NCBI GenBank assembly: GCA_003021175.1
Contig: PXQV01000011.1
Coordinates: 97,319-161,318 of the forward strand
Direction: 5' to 3'
DNA: 64,000 nt
From: Halobacteriales archaeon QH_7_66_36
GTDB lineage: Archaea; Halobacteriota; Halobacteria; Halobacteriales; Haloarculaceae
This document shows positions 41,534 through 51,225 of the stretch, piece by piece (positions within the stretch are counted from its first letter, which is position 1; every line of letters begins with the position of its first letter). The position numbers and the translations under genes were made by a program. A model generated the notes under the pieces. That model had not been told where the DNA came from. It saw only the letters and a list, made by a program, of their open reading frames with translations, and made no database searches.

Positions 41534-42964
41534 ATGTCGAGACTCAGACGGTCGGTGCAGTCCGTGGGACAACGCATGGCGGCGTGGTCCGAGAAGTGGG
41601 TGCCGAGTCCGTATCTGTTCGCAATCATCCTGACGGTAATCGCGTATGTGGCTGCTATCGGTCTCACCTCGGACGGGCCGTATCAGAACATCATCAACTG
41701 GTACAACGGCTTCTGGGACCTGCTGACGTTCGCGATGCAGATGGTGCTCATCCTCGTGACTGGGTTCGCGGTGGCAGACTCCGATTTCGTCAGCAAGTAC
41801 CTCGACAGCCTCGCCTCGTGGCCGGACAACAACACGCAGGCGGCGGGACTGGTGGCGGGGGTGGCGCTGGCGTTCGGCTATCTGCACTGGGGTATCGGTC
41901 TCATCGTCGGTGCCATCTTCGCCATCTTCGTCGCCCGCGCGGGACGACAGCAGGGTCAGACGTTTCACTACCCCATTCTGTGTGCGGCGGGGTACACGAG
42001 TCAGGCTATCTGGCACGTCGGTCCCTCGACCAGCGCGGGGCTCCTCTCGGCGACCGAGGGGCACGTCTTCGCCGACGTTTTCGGCGTGGTGCCGCTCTCC
42101 GAGAGCGTCTTCACCCTGTACGCGTTCGGGATCGCGGTGCTCGTGTTCGTGACCGTCGTTCCGACGCTCGCGTACCTCGCACCCGACGAGGAGGACTCGA
42201 AAGGCATCGAGGAGTACGCGCCGAGCCTCGTCCGAGCGAGCGGCAGCGACGGCGAGGGTGTCGCCGCCGACGGCGGTAGCACCGCGTCGGAGATGGACGT
42301 GGATCTCAAGGACGTCGATGGACCACGAACGCCGGCAGACAGGCTCAACGAGAGCCGTCTCGTCGCGTATCTCCTCGCAACGGGGATGTTCGTCTACGTG
42401 ATCCAGTACTTCGTCAACGCCGGTGGCATCGGCGAGGCGCTGAACCTCAACGTATTCAACTTCACGTTCATCGCGCTGGGGCTCGTCCTCCACCGGACAC
42501 CGGAGGCGTACGTGGACGCCATCCGGGACGCCACCGAAGGTGCGGCGGGCATCATCCTGCAGTTCCCCTTCTACGCCGGCATCCTCGGCATCGTCAGCGG
42601 GTCAGGCCTCTCGGACATCATCGCCGAGGGTCTCCTCGCCGTCGCGACGCCGGAGACGTTCCCCGTCGTTGCGTGGCTCCTCGGTGGCATCATGAACCTG
42701 TTCGTCCCCTCCGGCGGCGGCGAGTGGGGGATCATCGGTGGCATCGTCGGCGGCACGGCGCAGGAACTCGGCGTGCCCGTCGGCAAGGCCATCATCGCCT
42801 ACGGCGTCGGCGACATGTGGACCAACATGTTCCAGCCCTTCTGGGCGATTCCCCTCCTCGGGCTGACGAAGATGCGCGCCCGAGATGTCCTCGGCTACAC
42901 GATGGTCGTAATGATCGTGCTCACGCCCGTCTTCGCACTGGGGCTGTACTTCCTCCCCTACTGA
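41534..42964 (+). CDS. Short-chain fatty acid transporter (AtoE family)
   Basis: A 476-residue membrane protein with about ten or more transmembrane segments. EKWVPSPYLFAIILTVIAYV, FGYLHWGIGLIVGAIFAIFV and NLFVPSGGGEWGIIGGIVGG match the AtoE/short-chain fatty acid permease family. A polar, acidic cytoplasmic loop (about 222-275) is inserted in the middle. It likely imports acetoacetate, butyrate or similar acids, consistent with the thiolase and acyl-CoA dehydrogenase nearby. TATA-like TAAATTTA at about 41494-41501. Confidence 0.88.
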   Translation: MSRLRRSVQSVGQRMAAWSEKWVPSPYLFAIILTVIAYVAAIGLTSDGPYQNIINWYNGFWDLLTFAMQMVLILVTGFAVADSDFVSKYLDSLASWPDNNTQAAGLVAGVALAFGYLHWGIGLIVGAIFAIFVARAGRQQGQTFHYPILCAAGYTSQAIWHVGPSTSAGLLSATEGHVFADVFGVVPLSESVFTLYAFGIAVLVFVTVVPTLAYLAPDEEDSKGIEEYAPSLVRASGSDGEGVAADGGSTASEMDVDLKDVDGPRTPADRLNESRLVAYLLATGMFVYVIQYFVNAGGIGEALNLNVFNFTFIALGLVLHRTPEAYVDAIRDATEGAAGIILQFPFYAGILGIVSGSGLSDIIAEGLLAVATPETFPVVAWLLGGIMNLFVPSGGGEWGIIGGIVGGTAQELGVPVGKAIIAYGVGDMWTNMFQPFWAIPLLGLTKMRARDVLGYTMVVMIVLTPVFALGLYFLPY

Positions 42965-43368
42965 GCCCTGAGTTCGGTGACGGCGTCCAGCCGCTTCGCG
43001 AGATAGACGGCGATCGGAACCGACGCCTCCTCGACGAAGCGCGCCAGCTCCTCGCCGGCGTTCTCGCCCGACGCTCGCTCGACCACGACGGTCGGGATCC
43101 GTTCGATGCCGTACCCCTCGACCTTCGGGCCGGACTTCGAGCCGTCGTCGTGCTTCTCGACCGGGTAGTGGTGGATTCGCTCGTCCGGAACGTCTGCGGC
43201 CGCCAGCGCGGCCCCGAAGTCGGGCAACTGCGACCGGCAGTCCTTACACCAGTCGCCGCCCCACACGTGTATCCCCACGTCGTCGGCCAGCTCGGCGAGC
43301 GTTGCGACGCTCTCCCCGTAGGAGTCCGCGTCCCACGCCGGATTCGGGCGCATCGTCTCGAGTTCCAT
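42958..43368 (-). CDS. Thioredoxin-like protein (CxxC)
   Basis: 136 residues with the redox motif WCKDC (Cys41, Cys44) after an acidic N-terminal region, and the cis-proline region ERIPTVVV. The active-site dipeptide KD is unusual and resembles stand-alone haloarchaeal thioredoxin-like proteins. No signal peptide, so it is cytoplasmic. Convergent overlap of 7 bp with the transporter gene. Confidence 0.82.
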   Translation of the reverse strand: MELETMRPNPAWDADSYGESVATLAELADDVGIHVWGGDWCKDCRSQLPDFGAALAAADVPDERIHHYPVEKHDDGSKSGPKVEGYGIERIPTVVVERASGENAGEELARFVEEASVPIAVYLAKRLDAVTELRAQ

Positions 43369-43498
43369 ACCTCTCCTACGCGACCGCTCGGTGTTAACGT
43401 CGGCGTCCGTCACAACCGGCCGTCGCCGCGGTCCGCGAGACCGGCAGAGGCTGCCGGTGACCACAGACGCCTTACGCGTCGGGGGGAAACCCAGAGTA

Positions 43499-44470
43499 AT
43501 GAACCGAAGCATCCTCGGGACCGTCGGGTCGCCGCTGGTGCAGGTGTCGTCGCCGCCGGGGAGCGTCGTCGCCGCCAAGGTCGAATCGAAGAACCCCGGC
43601 GGGAGCGCGAAGGACCGGCCCGCCCTCGCGATGTTCGAGGCGGCCGAGGCGGCGGGTGAACTATCGCCGGGCGACACGGTCGTCGAACCCACCTCCGGCA
43701 ACACCGGGATCGGCATCTCGATGGTCGGGGCCGCGAAGGGGTACGAGGTCGTCATCGCGATGCCCGCCTCCAAGTCGCCGGAGCGACAGGAGATCATGCG
43801 CGCCTACGGCGCGACGCTCGAACTCGTCGAGGGCGACATCTCCGCCGCGAAGGACCGGGCCGACGAGATCGAACAAGAGCAGGGGGCCGTCCAACTCCGG
43901 CAGTTCGAGAACGAGGCGAACCCGCAGGCCCACTACGCGACGACCGGCGACGAGATACTCGAACAGGTGAACGGAGAGGTGGACGCGCTCGTCGCCGGCG
44001 TCGGCACCGGCGGCACCCTCTCCGGCATCGGCCGACGGCTTCGCGAAGCGTTTCCGGACATGGACATCGTCGCCGTCGAGCCTGCGGAGAACGCCGTGCT
44101 CTCCGGCGAGGAACCGGCAGACGACGACTTCCAAGGGATGGGCCCGGGGTTCGTCTCGCCGAACCTCGACACCGACCTCGTCGACGACGTGATCACCGTC
44201 TCCATCGACGAGGCCGAGGCGGAGTGTCGCCGACTCGCCCGCGAGGAGGGCATCCTCGTCGGGCAGTCGTCGGGCGCGTCGAACCTCGCGGCCAAGCGGG
44301 TGGCCGAGCGACTGGCGAGCGAGACCGACTGCCCGGGCCCGGACGCGACGACCGACGTGCTCGGCGGCGACCCGGACGCAGGCGGCGGTCTGCCGGACGA
44401 CTGCCCGCTCGTCGTCACCGTGTTCTGGGACTCCGGTGAGCGCTACATGTCGACCGGGATGTTCGACTGA
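43499..44470 (+). CDS. cysK: Cysteine synthase / PLP-dependent O-acetylserine lyase
   Basis: A 323-residue fold-type II PLP enzyme. Lys38 in NPGGSAKDR forms the aldimine; PTSGNTGIGISMVGAAKG binds the substrate carboxylate and VAGVGTGGTLSGIGRRL the phosphate. Near the C-terminus an extra 20 or so residues (SETDCPGPDATTDVLGGD and following) interrupt the usual end before VVTVFWDSGERYMSTGMFD. It makes cysteine from O-acetylserine (or phosphoserine in some archaea) and sulfide. Specificity is inferred from family. Confidence 0.9.
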   Translation: MNRSILGTVGSPLVQVSSPPGSVVAAKVESKNPGGSAKDRPALAMFEAAEAAGELSPGDTVVEPTSGNTGIGISMVGAAKGYEVVIAMPASKSPERQEIMRAYGATLELVEGDISAAKDRADEIEQEQGAVQLRQFENEANPQAHYATTGDEILEQVNGEVDALVAGVGTGGTLSGIGRRLREAFPDMDIVAVEPAENAVLSGEEPADDDFQGMGPGFVSPNLDTDLVDDVITVSIDEAEAECRRLAREEGILVGQSSGASNLAAKRVAERLASETDCPGPDATTDVLGGDPDAGGGLPDDCPLVVTVFWDSGERYMSTGMFD

Positions 44471-44502
44471 TTCTCGGCGGCCGCACGGTTTCGTCAAACA
44501 GC

Positions 44503-44955
44503 TTACGCCTCGAACTCCTCGCGGGTGACACGCACGCGAAGCGTGTCGTCCACGTCGCGGAGGTCGTACTCCGGGCGTTCGTGGTCCGTGCGCGCGACGA
44601 ACATCGGCTCGACCAGCTGCTCGCCGTCGATGCCGTACATCTTCAGGAACCGCTCCGACGCGTCGGGAGCGATTGCGTCGTCGCGAACCGCGGTCGCCAA
44701 CTCGCGGGAGAGCCACTCCTCGTCGCTGATCGAGGGTTCGAGGACGAGCGCGGCGTCGGCGAAGCGGACGAGATACCAGTTGAGGTCGTTGAGCAGCGAC
44801 ACCGCCGACCCGAGGCTGATCGTCTCCAGCGCGACGGTGTTGGCGTACGGCTCCCGGAGGTCGTAGGTCGCGAGCGCGTCGCGGGCCGTCTCGCGAGAGA
44901 CGAGTTCGTACCGGAGGTTCACGTCCGGCGACCCGACGAGACACACCCGCGTCAC
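44503..44955 (-). CDS. Conserved haloarchaeal protein (DUF5804-like)
   Basis: A 150-residue acidic protein. RVCLVGSPDVNLRYELVSRE and LGSAVSLLNDLNWYLVRFAD match, from memory, the haloarchaea-only family DUF5804. Mixed alpha-beta, no membrane segment, no catalytic motif that I can name. Convergent with cysK across 32 bp. Confidence 0.78.
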   Translation of the reverse strand: MTRVCLVGSPDVNLRYELVSRETARDALATYDLREPYANTVALETISLGSAVSLLNDLNWYLVRFADAALVLEPSISDEEWLSRELATAVRDDAIAPDASERFLKMYGIDGEQLVEPMFVARTDHERPEYDLRDVDDTLRVRVTREEFEA

Positions 44956-45106
44956 GGTCGGACTTCACCGCCGTCGCCGTTAGTGGTTTCGGCTCGCGAG
45001 GTCCCGTCCGCGCGCTCACAGCTCGGCTTCGGTGGCACGCGGCTCGGTGGTTTCAGTCAGTGAGGACGCTCGGTCAGTTCATGTGGTGAACGTCCGTGTT
45101 CTGGGT

Positions 45107-46779
45107 ATGGTGAGAGACGGAGTGCGAAACCGCGGACAAGCGAGTATCACCGGGGTCGCACTCATGGTCGGACTGGTGATAGCGGGCGCGACGCTCACCG
45201 TCGCGCTCGGCGGCGTGGCGCTGACCGACCTGCAGGACTCGACGCGGTTACAGCAGAGCGAACTGGCGTTGACGCGGTTCGACTCGGCCGTGAGCACGGT
45301 GGCGCTCGGTCGCTCTAGCGTTCAGCAGGTGACGGTGGGAAGAGCTGGCGGGGCCAGCGACGCGGGCGGAGCGGCGACGGTGCGGCCGAACGCCGGGCGA
45401 CTGACGGTCACGTTCATCAACGCGTCGACCGGCGCGCGGTGTGATGTCGTGGACACGGCGCTCGGGAGTGTCGTGAGCGAGTCGGGCGATTCGGAGATAG
45501 CCTACCAGTCCGGCGGCGGAGCGGCGACGACTCGCGGATGGTGTCGCCGCCGGAGTTCCACTACCGCGGACGGACGTTGACGCTGCCCGTGATCGCGGTG
45601 AACGGCGACGGGGCCGGCGAGACGCTGACCGTCCGCGGAGGCGGAACGACGACGAAGGCACCGTGTTCGGACGGCGAGAACCCGCTCGCGAACGGCCGGG
45701 TGCTCGTGACGATAGAGAGCCGCTACTACGACGCGTGGGGGAGCTACTTCCAACAGCGCACACACGGGAGCGTAAGCTACGACCACGCTGCCGAGACGAC
45801 GACGGTCGAGTTGGTCGTCCCGCTTGAGACACCGCCGGTTGAGGCCGGCTCCGACGTCAGGCTCTCGAACAACGTCGACACGGACGGCTACGACTCGTCC
45901 GTCGGTCCCCACGGGGCCAGTTCCGGTGACGGGGATCTCGTCGTCCGTGGTGACCTGACGGTCGACGGCAACAACGACGTACAGGGCGACGTCGTCGCCG
46001 GCGGCAAGGTGGACTTCGATCATCCGGACGCGACGGTTTCCGGCGACCTCACGCACGGTGCCGGCGTCGACGCGGCGAATTCACGGAGTCCGGGCGACCA
46101 CGTCGGTGGCAGTATCTCCGGCGGTGCCGACGTATCCGAACGAAGCTCCGTCGGCGGTCTCATCAACGAGAAGGAGGCGGCCTACCGGCAGACCAACGAC
46201 AACGACGGCGCACCGATAGACAGCGGTGACGAACTCACGGGCTGTGGGTCGACCTGCGAACTGGGTCCCGGTCGCTACTACTTGAGCCAAATTTCGCTTG
46301 CGTCCTCGGAGCGACTGCTGCTCGACGCGAGCAGCGGCGACATCGAAATCTACGTCGAGAATGGCGTCGACGTCGACGGCGGGACCATCGAACTCGCCGG
46401 CGGCGACGGCACCGTCCGCGTCTACAACGACGGCAATTACGACATGGGTGCCGGAAGCGAGGTCGTCATTCCGGGCGACCGCTCGCCCCGCCACTGGGTG
46501 TACATGCAGCCGGGCAAGCAGGTCGACCTCGACGGGAACGCCGTGTTCCGCGGCGTCATCTACGGGCCAAACGACGGCGAGAACGAGGCCGTCGACGTAC
46601 AGATGGAATCGAACGTGGCGGTGTACGGCGGCATCGTCGGCGACACCGACGAGTTCGAGAACAATCCGACGATCCGCTACGACGAGGCACTGGCGGACGA
46701 ACGCCCAGTCGCAGCGGACGAATCGATTCCGCGAGTGTCGTATCTCCACGTGACGGTCAACGAGGTCGAGGTCGACTAA
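45107..46779 (+). pseudogene. Pilin-like surface protein gene with internal frameshift
   Basis: The first frame (45107-45580) encodes a type IV pilin-like N-terminus: basic NRGQAS, then a long hydrophobic segment ITGVALMVGLVIAGATLTVA, then an extracellular domain. Around 45500-45530, within repeated GGCGGCGGA-type sequence, homology passes to another frame that reads SGDDSRMVSPPEFHYRGRTL and continues to the stop at 46777-46779. The second part contains the polymer-like beta region GDLVVRGDLTVDGNNDVQGD and a conserved C-terminal domain (LGPGRYYLSQISL, VYMQPGKQVDLDGNAVFRGV). A single-base slip separates them. It may be a pseudogene, a sequencing error or recoding. Families resemble DUF7289/DUF7305 from memory. 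Confidence 0.75.
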
Positions 46780-48008
46780 AACGTCGAGAGGTCGCCGTCG
46801 ATGACGCGCTCGGTGACGCTCGTCACGTCCGAGAGCTGCTCGTCGATGACCGCGGTCACCTCCGCTTCGATGTCGGCCACGTCGACGCCTTCCTCGGTGA
46901 CGAGCGAGGCGTCCGCGACGTGTGGGTCGTCGATGGGCTGGCCGATCTGTGAGAGGAGTCGAACGCGGATCTCGCGGATACCGTCCACCTCGCTGACGAC
47001 GGCTTCGGCTATCTCCGTCGAAAGCAGATTGTAGATCTTCCCGATGTGGTTGACGGGGTTCTTGCCCGAGGTGGCCTCCATGCTCATCGACCGATTGGGA
47101 GTGATGAGGCCGTTGGCGCGGTTGCCACGGCCGACGGAGCCGTCGTCGCCCTGCTCGGCCGAGGTGCCGGTCGTCGTCAGATACACCGAGCCGTGGTCGT
47201 AGTCGTCGGCGGTGTTGACGTAGACGTTCACCTCGCGGTCGGTGTAGTCGGCCGCGAGGTCGGCGACGAAGGCTCGCACCTCGTCGACCGCGTCGTCGTA
47301 CGCCGCCAGCGAGTCGAGATACGCGTCCACCATCGCGACGGCGACGGTCACGTCGATCCGGTCGCCCTCGCGTTTCCCCATCACCTTCACGTCCTGTCCC
47401 ACCTCGGGCTGGTCGGCACCGAACGCGCCGTTGAGCTCCCGCTCGGCGTTGAGCACGATCTGTTCCGTCTCCGTGAGCGGCGCGTGGCCGACGCCGAAGG
47501 ACGTGTCGTTCGCCTTCGGCACCTGCTTGCCGTCCTCGCCGAACACCTGCTGGAGGTCGCCCGACCCCTCGCCGAGTTTCACGTCACAGACGACCTCGGT
47601 GCCGAAGTCGAGTTCCGGAAAATGTGTCTCGAAGTAATCGCGGGCCGCCTCCAGCGCGATGGTCTCCGTCGGGATTCGGTGACGGCACACGACGTCGCCG
47701 TTCTCGATCTCGGCGTACTCCTTCGTGGCGCGGCCGGTGATGAGCAGGTAAATCGGTTCGACGACTTCGCCGCCGCCGTACGCCGGCGCGGCCGACCCAG
47801 CCACCAGTTGTGTCTCGTCGGTGTTGTAGTGGAGCACCTTCCCCACGCGGTCGAGATACGCGCGTGCCAGCGCCTGTGAGACGTGCTCGGCGATACCGTC
47901 GCAGATAGAGTCCGGATGACCCAGCCCCTTCCGCTCGACGATCTCGACCTCCTGATCCTCGACTGCCTCCCCCGCCGCCTGCGCCACGCGAACGTTTCGA
48001 TCGGTCAT
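46776..48008 (-). CDS. mat: S-adenosylmethionine synthetase, archaeal type
   Basis: A 410-residue archaeal methionine adenosyltransferase, only remotely similar to bacterial Met[39 protein letters not shown] and [20 protein letters not shown] are its signatures. It makes SAM from methionine and ATP and so feeds the many methyltransferases seen here (KsgA, HemK2, FlpA). TATA box AGTTATAGA (about 48032-48040) lies about 28 nt upstream of the ATG, so a leaderless mRNA is likely. Convergent with the frameshifted surface gene, overlapping its stop by 4 bp. Confidence 0.95.
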   Translation of the reverse strand: MTDRNVRVAQAAGEAVEDQEVEIVERKGLGHPDSICDGIAEHVSQALARAYLDRVGKVLHYNTDETQLVAGSAAPAYGGGEVVEPIYLLITGRATKEYAEIENGDVVCRHRIPTETIALEAARDYFETHFPELDFGTEVVCDVKLGEGSGDLQQVFGEDGKQVPKANDTSFGVGHAPLTETEQIVLNAERELNGAFGADQPEVGQDVKVMGKREGDRIDVTVAVAMVDAYLDSLAAYDDAVDEVRAFVADLAADYTDREVNVYVNTADDYDHGSVYLTTTGTSAEQGDDGSVGRGNRANGLITPNRSMSMEATSGKNPVNHIGKIYNLLSTEIAEAVVSEVDGIREIRVRLLSQIGQPIDDPHVADASLVTEEGVDVADIEAEVTAVIDEQLSDVTSVTERVIDGDLSTF

Positions 48009-48073
48009 TGGTTCGGATACCCGGCGGCCGGTTCTATAACTTACGGAAACACTCACTCCGCTCGTGATTACCC

Positions 48074-48631
48074 TCAAACATCCGAATGTGCTTCTCCGGC
48101 CTCGAACAGCAGGCCGAGATACGAGCGGCGGATCGTCGCGTCGGTGTCGAGTCCCAACGCCGCCAGCAGGTCGCGAGCGCGGTCGCGCGCCGCCGCGACC
48201 TCGGCTTCTGTCGTCACTTCGGTCTCTATCTCGACGAACTCGCCGAGGTCGGTCACGTCGTCCAGCGTCACGGTGAACCCGTCGAGCGCGTACCGCTCGC
48301 GTTCCTTCTCGACGGCCGCCGCCGACTCGAAGCCGATCCCTTCGACGATGGCCCGCGCTTCCTCGATGGACTCGACGGTCGTCTCGTGTTCCTCGCGGGT
48401 CTTCGAGGACTCGTCGACGAGCGGCCCCTTGTATGTGAGCTTCGCCACCGCCTCGTCGTTCCGTTCGACGCGGAGCCGGAACGCTTCGTCCGTCTCCGCG
48501 AAGTCGCGGTGCGGGGCGTCGTAGTAGACATCTCGCTGGGTGACGGTTTCCTCGCGGGCCGCACCGCGGTCGGCGAGTCGCTCGCGCACCGTCTCGTGGT
48601 CGGCCCGGACTTTCAGTTCGACCTCGTACAC
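48074..48631 (-). CDS. CYTH-domain phosphohydrolase (CyaB/ThTPase family)
   Basis: A 185-residue CYTH triphosphate-tunnel enzyme. EVELKVR gives the ExExK motif (Glu3, Glu5, Lys7), and the basic residues of the tunnel follow (RDVYYDAPHRDFAETDEAFR, RLRVE, KLTYKGP, EHETTVE). Archaeal members are called adenylyl cyclase class IV or thiamine-triphosphatase; the substrate cannot be told from sequence. GTG start. Divergent from the FKBP gene with 83 bp between starts. Confidence 0.88.
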   Translation of the reverse strand: MYEVELKVRADHETVRERLADRGAAREETVTQRDVYYDAPHRDFAETDEAFRLRVERNDEAVAKLTYKGPLVDESSKTREEHETTVESIEEARAIVEGIGFESAAAVEKERERYALDGFTVTLDDVTDLGEFVEIETEVTTEAEVAAARDRARDLLAALGLDTDATIRRSYLGLLFEAGEAHSDV

Positions 48632-48714
48632 GCCGGCTCTGTGGCCGGTTCGGACAAAAGCCCGCCGACCGACGAAACGTGATTGTTAAGAGTACGACGA
48701 GAGTCGACTACAGT

Positions 48715-49662
48715 ATGAGTGACGAAGCCGAGGACGTCGAGGAGACCGAGGACGCCGCCGACGAGACGGCCGAAGAGGAGCAGCCGACCGGACTGCAGGA
48801 CGGCGACTTCATCGAACTGGCGTACACGGCCCGCACCGTCGAGGGCGAGCAGCTCGTCGATACGACCGACGAGGAAGTCGCCGAAGAGGAGGGCGTCGCC
48901 GACCAAGGCACCTTCGAGCCGCGCACCATCGTGCTCGGCGAGGGCCACCTGTTCGAGGCCGTCGAGGCGGACATCCGCGGTGGGGAAGTCGGTGATGAAG
49001 GCAGCGTGACCGTCCCCGCCGTCGAGGCGTTCGGCGAGTACGACGAGAGCGAGGTCCGCACCGTCTCGGCCGACAAGATTCCCGAGGACTCGATGCGTCC
49101 GGGCGCACAGGTCGAGATCGACGGCGAACAGGGCTTCCTCGAAACCATCGTCGGCGGCCGCGCGCGGGTCGACTTCAACCACCCGCTCGCCGGCGAGGAC
49201 GTCGAGTACGACTACGAGATCCTCGGCGAGGTCGATGGCGAGCTCGAACGCGCCGAGGGGCTGTTCGACATGTTCCTCGAACTCGATCTCGACATGCACA
49301 TCGAGGAGGAGGAAGTCGAGGAGACGCGCGTCGAAGAGCCGGACGAGGAGGACGAGGAGCCCGAAACCGTCACCGAGACGGTCGAGAAGACCTCGCTGTA
49401 CATCGAGGCGACGCCGCAGCTGTCGATGAACCAGCAGTGGATGTTCCAGAAACAGCAGATCGGCCAGCAGATCATGGAGCTGACCGACATCGACCGGCTC
49501 GTCGTGCAGGAGGTCATCGACGGCGGCGGTGGCATGGGCATGCCCGGGATGATGGGCGGCATGGGCGGTATGGGCGGCGGTGCCGAGGGCGCCGACATCG
49601 AGGAGGCGCTCGAAGAGGCCGACATCGACGCCGACGAGATCGTCGACGAGATCGAGGAGTAA
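48715..49662 (+). CDS. Long-type FKBP peptidyl-prolyl isomerase
   Basis: A 315-residue SlyD-like FKBP. After an acidic lead of about 25 residues the isomerase domain runs DGDFIELAYTARTVEGEQLV ... IVLGEGHLFEAVEADIRGGE with the insert-in-flap domain (EAFGEYDESEVRTV ... NHPLAGEDVEYDYEILGEVD). The extra C-terminal part has an acidic helix, a strand EKTSLYIEATPQLSMNQQWM and a Met/Gly-rich stretch (GMGMPGMMGGMGGMGGG) before an acidic end. The Met-rich tail could bind soft metals, but that is speculation. It helps folding in the cytoplasm. Confidence 0.92.
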   Translation: MSDEAEDVEETEDAADETAEEEQPTGLQDGDFIELAYTARTVEGEQLVDTTDEEVAEEEGVADQGTFEPRTIVLGEGHLFEAVEADIRGGEVGDEGSVTVPAVEAFGEYDESEVRTVSADKIPEDSMRPGAQVEIDGEQGFLETIVGGRARVDFNHPLAGEDVEYDYEILGEVDGELERAEGLFDMFLELDLDMHIEEEEVEETRVEEPDEEDEEPETVTETVEKTSLYIEATPQLSMNQQWMFQKQQIGQQIMELTDIDRLVVQEVIDGGGGMGMPGMMGGMGGMGGGAEGADIEEALEEADIDADEIVDEIEE

Positions 49663-49731
49663 CGACACAGCGGCGGACTCACGGCTCTTTTCGACGAATC
49701 AGCACAGCAAAAGCGGCGTTTTCGACCGCGA

Positions 49732-50358
49732 CTACGCGATGTCCCGGGACGTGTCGATCTCGACCTGCTCCTGCAGTTCCAGTTTGATCACGTCGGCGAA
49801 GGCGTTGCCGCCGCGGAACTTCGGCACTGCGAGCCGGTTCTCGACGCGGTCGCCCTTGATCGTCGTGTCGAGGTCGAACACCACGTCCGCCATGTGGAGC
49901 GTCGTGTCCCGGAGGTCGGGCATGTGATAGCCGTCGAGACAGTGTAACACCGCGAGCGAGCCGGTGTTGCGGATGTGGTTCTGGAGGTCGTTCATGAACT
50001 TGCGGTAACGGGGCGCCTCCTGGCGTTCGAGCACGTTCGCCGGATCGACGATCAGATTCGAGGACTCGGGCAGCGCCGAGACGAGCTTCGACGCGTTGTC
50101 GAGCGGCGCGTCCCCGCCGACGTACCGCACGGTCGGGTCGCCCGTCCGGGTCTTCGCCTCTCTGATGCTCTCCGCGACGGCCGAGTCCGTCCGGTCGAGC
50201 GAGAGGTAGAGCGTCCCGCGGGTCGCCGTGAGTTCGTAGAGGAACAACTCCGCTTGGCTGGCTGGCGTCGCCTCCAGAGCGACGATACTCCCGGCTGGGA
50301 TCCCGCCCCCCATCTTCCGGTCGAGAACCTCGATCCCAGTTCGGAGTAGCCGCCGCAT
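49732..50358 (-). CDS. RecA/RAD55-superfamily protein with lost Walker A
   Basis: A 208-residue KaiC/RadA-like core: TGIEVLDRKMGGGIPAGSIV opens the fold exactly as in RAD55-type ATPases, and SNLIVDPANVLERQ fits Walker B. The P-loop that should follow (G-x4-GKT) reads ALEATPASQAELFLYEL, so the invariant Lys is absent. It probably no longer hydrolyses ATP and may act as a regulatory or structural partner. It lies directly downstream of a MinD-like gene on the same strand (38 bp). Confidence 0.78.
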   Translation of the reverse strand: MRRLLRTGIEVLDRKMGGGIPAGSIVALEATPASQAELFLYELTATRGTLYLSLDRTDSAVAESIREAKTRTGDPTVRYVGGDAPLDNASKLVSALPESSNLIVDPANVLERQEAPRYRKFMNDLQNHIRNTGSLAVLHCLDGYHMPDLRDTTLHMADVVFDLDTTIKGDRVENRLAVPKFRGGNAFADVIKLELQEQVEIDTSRDIA

Positions 50359-50396
50359 TCATTCACGATTCGCTCTCGTCGATGTTAAGGGTTCGG

Positions 50397-51002
50397 TCAC
50401 ACCAGCGCAGCGTACACTGCGTCGTACGCCGATTCAGCGGCTCTCCACGGGGAACAGCGTTCGACGTCCGGCACACACCCGAGCACCGGTACGTCGAACA
50501 TCTCGGCGACGTTGCCGGCCGCGTCCGCACGGGACACGATCACGCCACGAGGCGCTGCGTCGAGCCGACGGGCCATCGCCGCCGTCTTACGACCGTCGAC
50601 GAGGGCACGCTCCGTGCGGCGGGTGACCGCGACCGACCCGGCCGCGTAACGGAGCGGCGTCGCCGCCGGTCGCCCCGCGCCCGCCGGACAGTCGAGGAAG
50701 ACCGGGCGCTCCGTGTCGGTCAGCCGTTCCAGCGCTGTCGAGAGCGCCCCCGGATCGGTGTCGAACCGCGCGCCGAGCACCGCGACGCCCGCCGTGAGGG
50801 TGCCGGCGACGCCGAGCGGCTCCCCGGCGGCGAGGCGGGCGAGGCCACCACCGTCGATCCCGGTAACTGTCGCGAGATCCGGGCAGTCGCGGTCGGCGTC
50901 CACGACGACCGGGCGGCGACCGGCGCGGGCGGCTGCGGCGGCCAACCCGAGCGCCGTCGTCGTCTTCCCGACACCCCCCTTTCCGCCGGTGACGGCGAGC
51001 AC
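50397..51002 (-). CDS. MinD/ParA-like ATPase
   Basis: 201 residues with the deviant Walker [11 protein letters not shown] (6-15), DADRDCPDL and LDCPAGAG, the ParA/MinD signatures. No C-terminal amphipathic helix typical of MinD is obvious, and the protein is shorter than MinD (about 260). Its role may be in partitioning, positioning or regulation. GTG start. A MITE copy begins 49 bp upstream, on the side of its promoter. Confidence 0.85.
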   Translation of the reverse strand: MLAVTGGKGGVGKTTTALGLAAAAARAGRRPVVVDADRDCPDLATVTGIDGGGLARLAAGEPLGVAGTLTAGVAVLGARFDTDPGALSTALERLTDTERPVFLDCPAGAGRPAATPLRYAAGSVAVTRRTERALVDGRKTAAMARRLDAAPRGVIVSRADAAGNVAEMFDVPVLGCVPDVERCSPWRAAESAYDAVYAALV

Positions 51003-51051
51003 GGCGTCGGTGGCCGCCCGTCGATATTTGAACCTTCGGAACGACGGGTCG

Positions 51052-51180
51052 GGTAGTGTTCAGCTAAGAGCGATTCAGTTGGATGAGCCAGCGACAGGGT
51101 GTAGAAAGCCCCCGGCCCCTTTCAGTCCAACCCACCGCGGTTGCGCAGTCGAGCGGCGACCCGCTTGTCTGAACACCGTC
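51052..51180 (+). mobile_element. MITE-like element, copy 3 (129 bp, short form)
   Basis: Left end GGTAGTGTTCAGCTAAG, right end CTTGTCTGAACACCGTC; the ends form a terminal stem. Central stem GAAAG/CTTTC, the A-T version of the GGAAG/CTTCC stem in copies 1 and 2. It shares TTGGATGAGCCAGCGACAGG with copy 5 at all but one base. The inner segment is absent. Flanks ACGGGTCG and (offset by one base) GTGGGTCG agree at 6 of 8. It sits between the divergent MinD-like gene and pyrB. Confidence 0.75.
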
Positions 51181-51225
51181 GGTGGGTCGGGGGATTCAAG
51201 AGGCCAAGGCGACCCCGATACGATA

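Noticed and set aside
51044..51188. Clear target duplication for MITE copy 3
   Set aside because: Flanks agree at only 6 of 8 bases and require a one-base offset, so it is suggestive but not counted as evidence.
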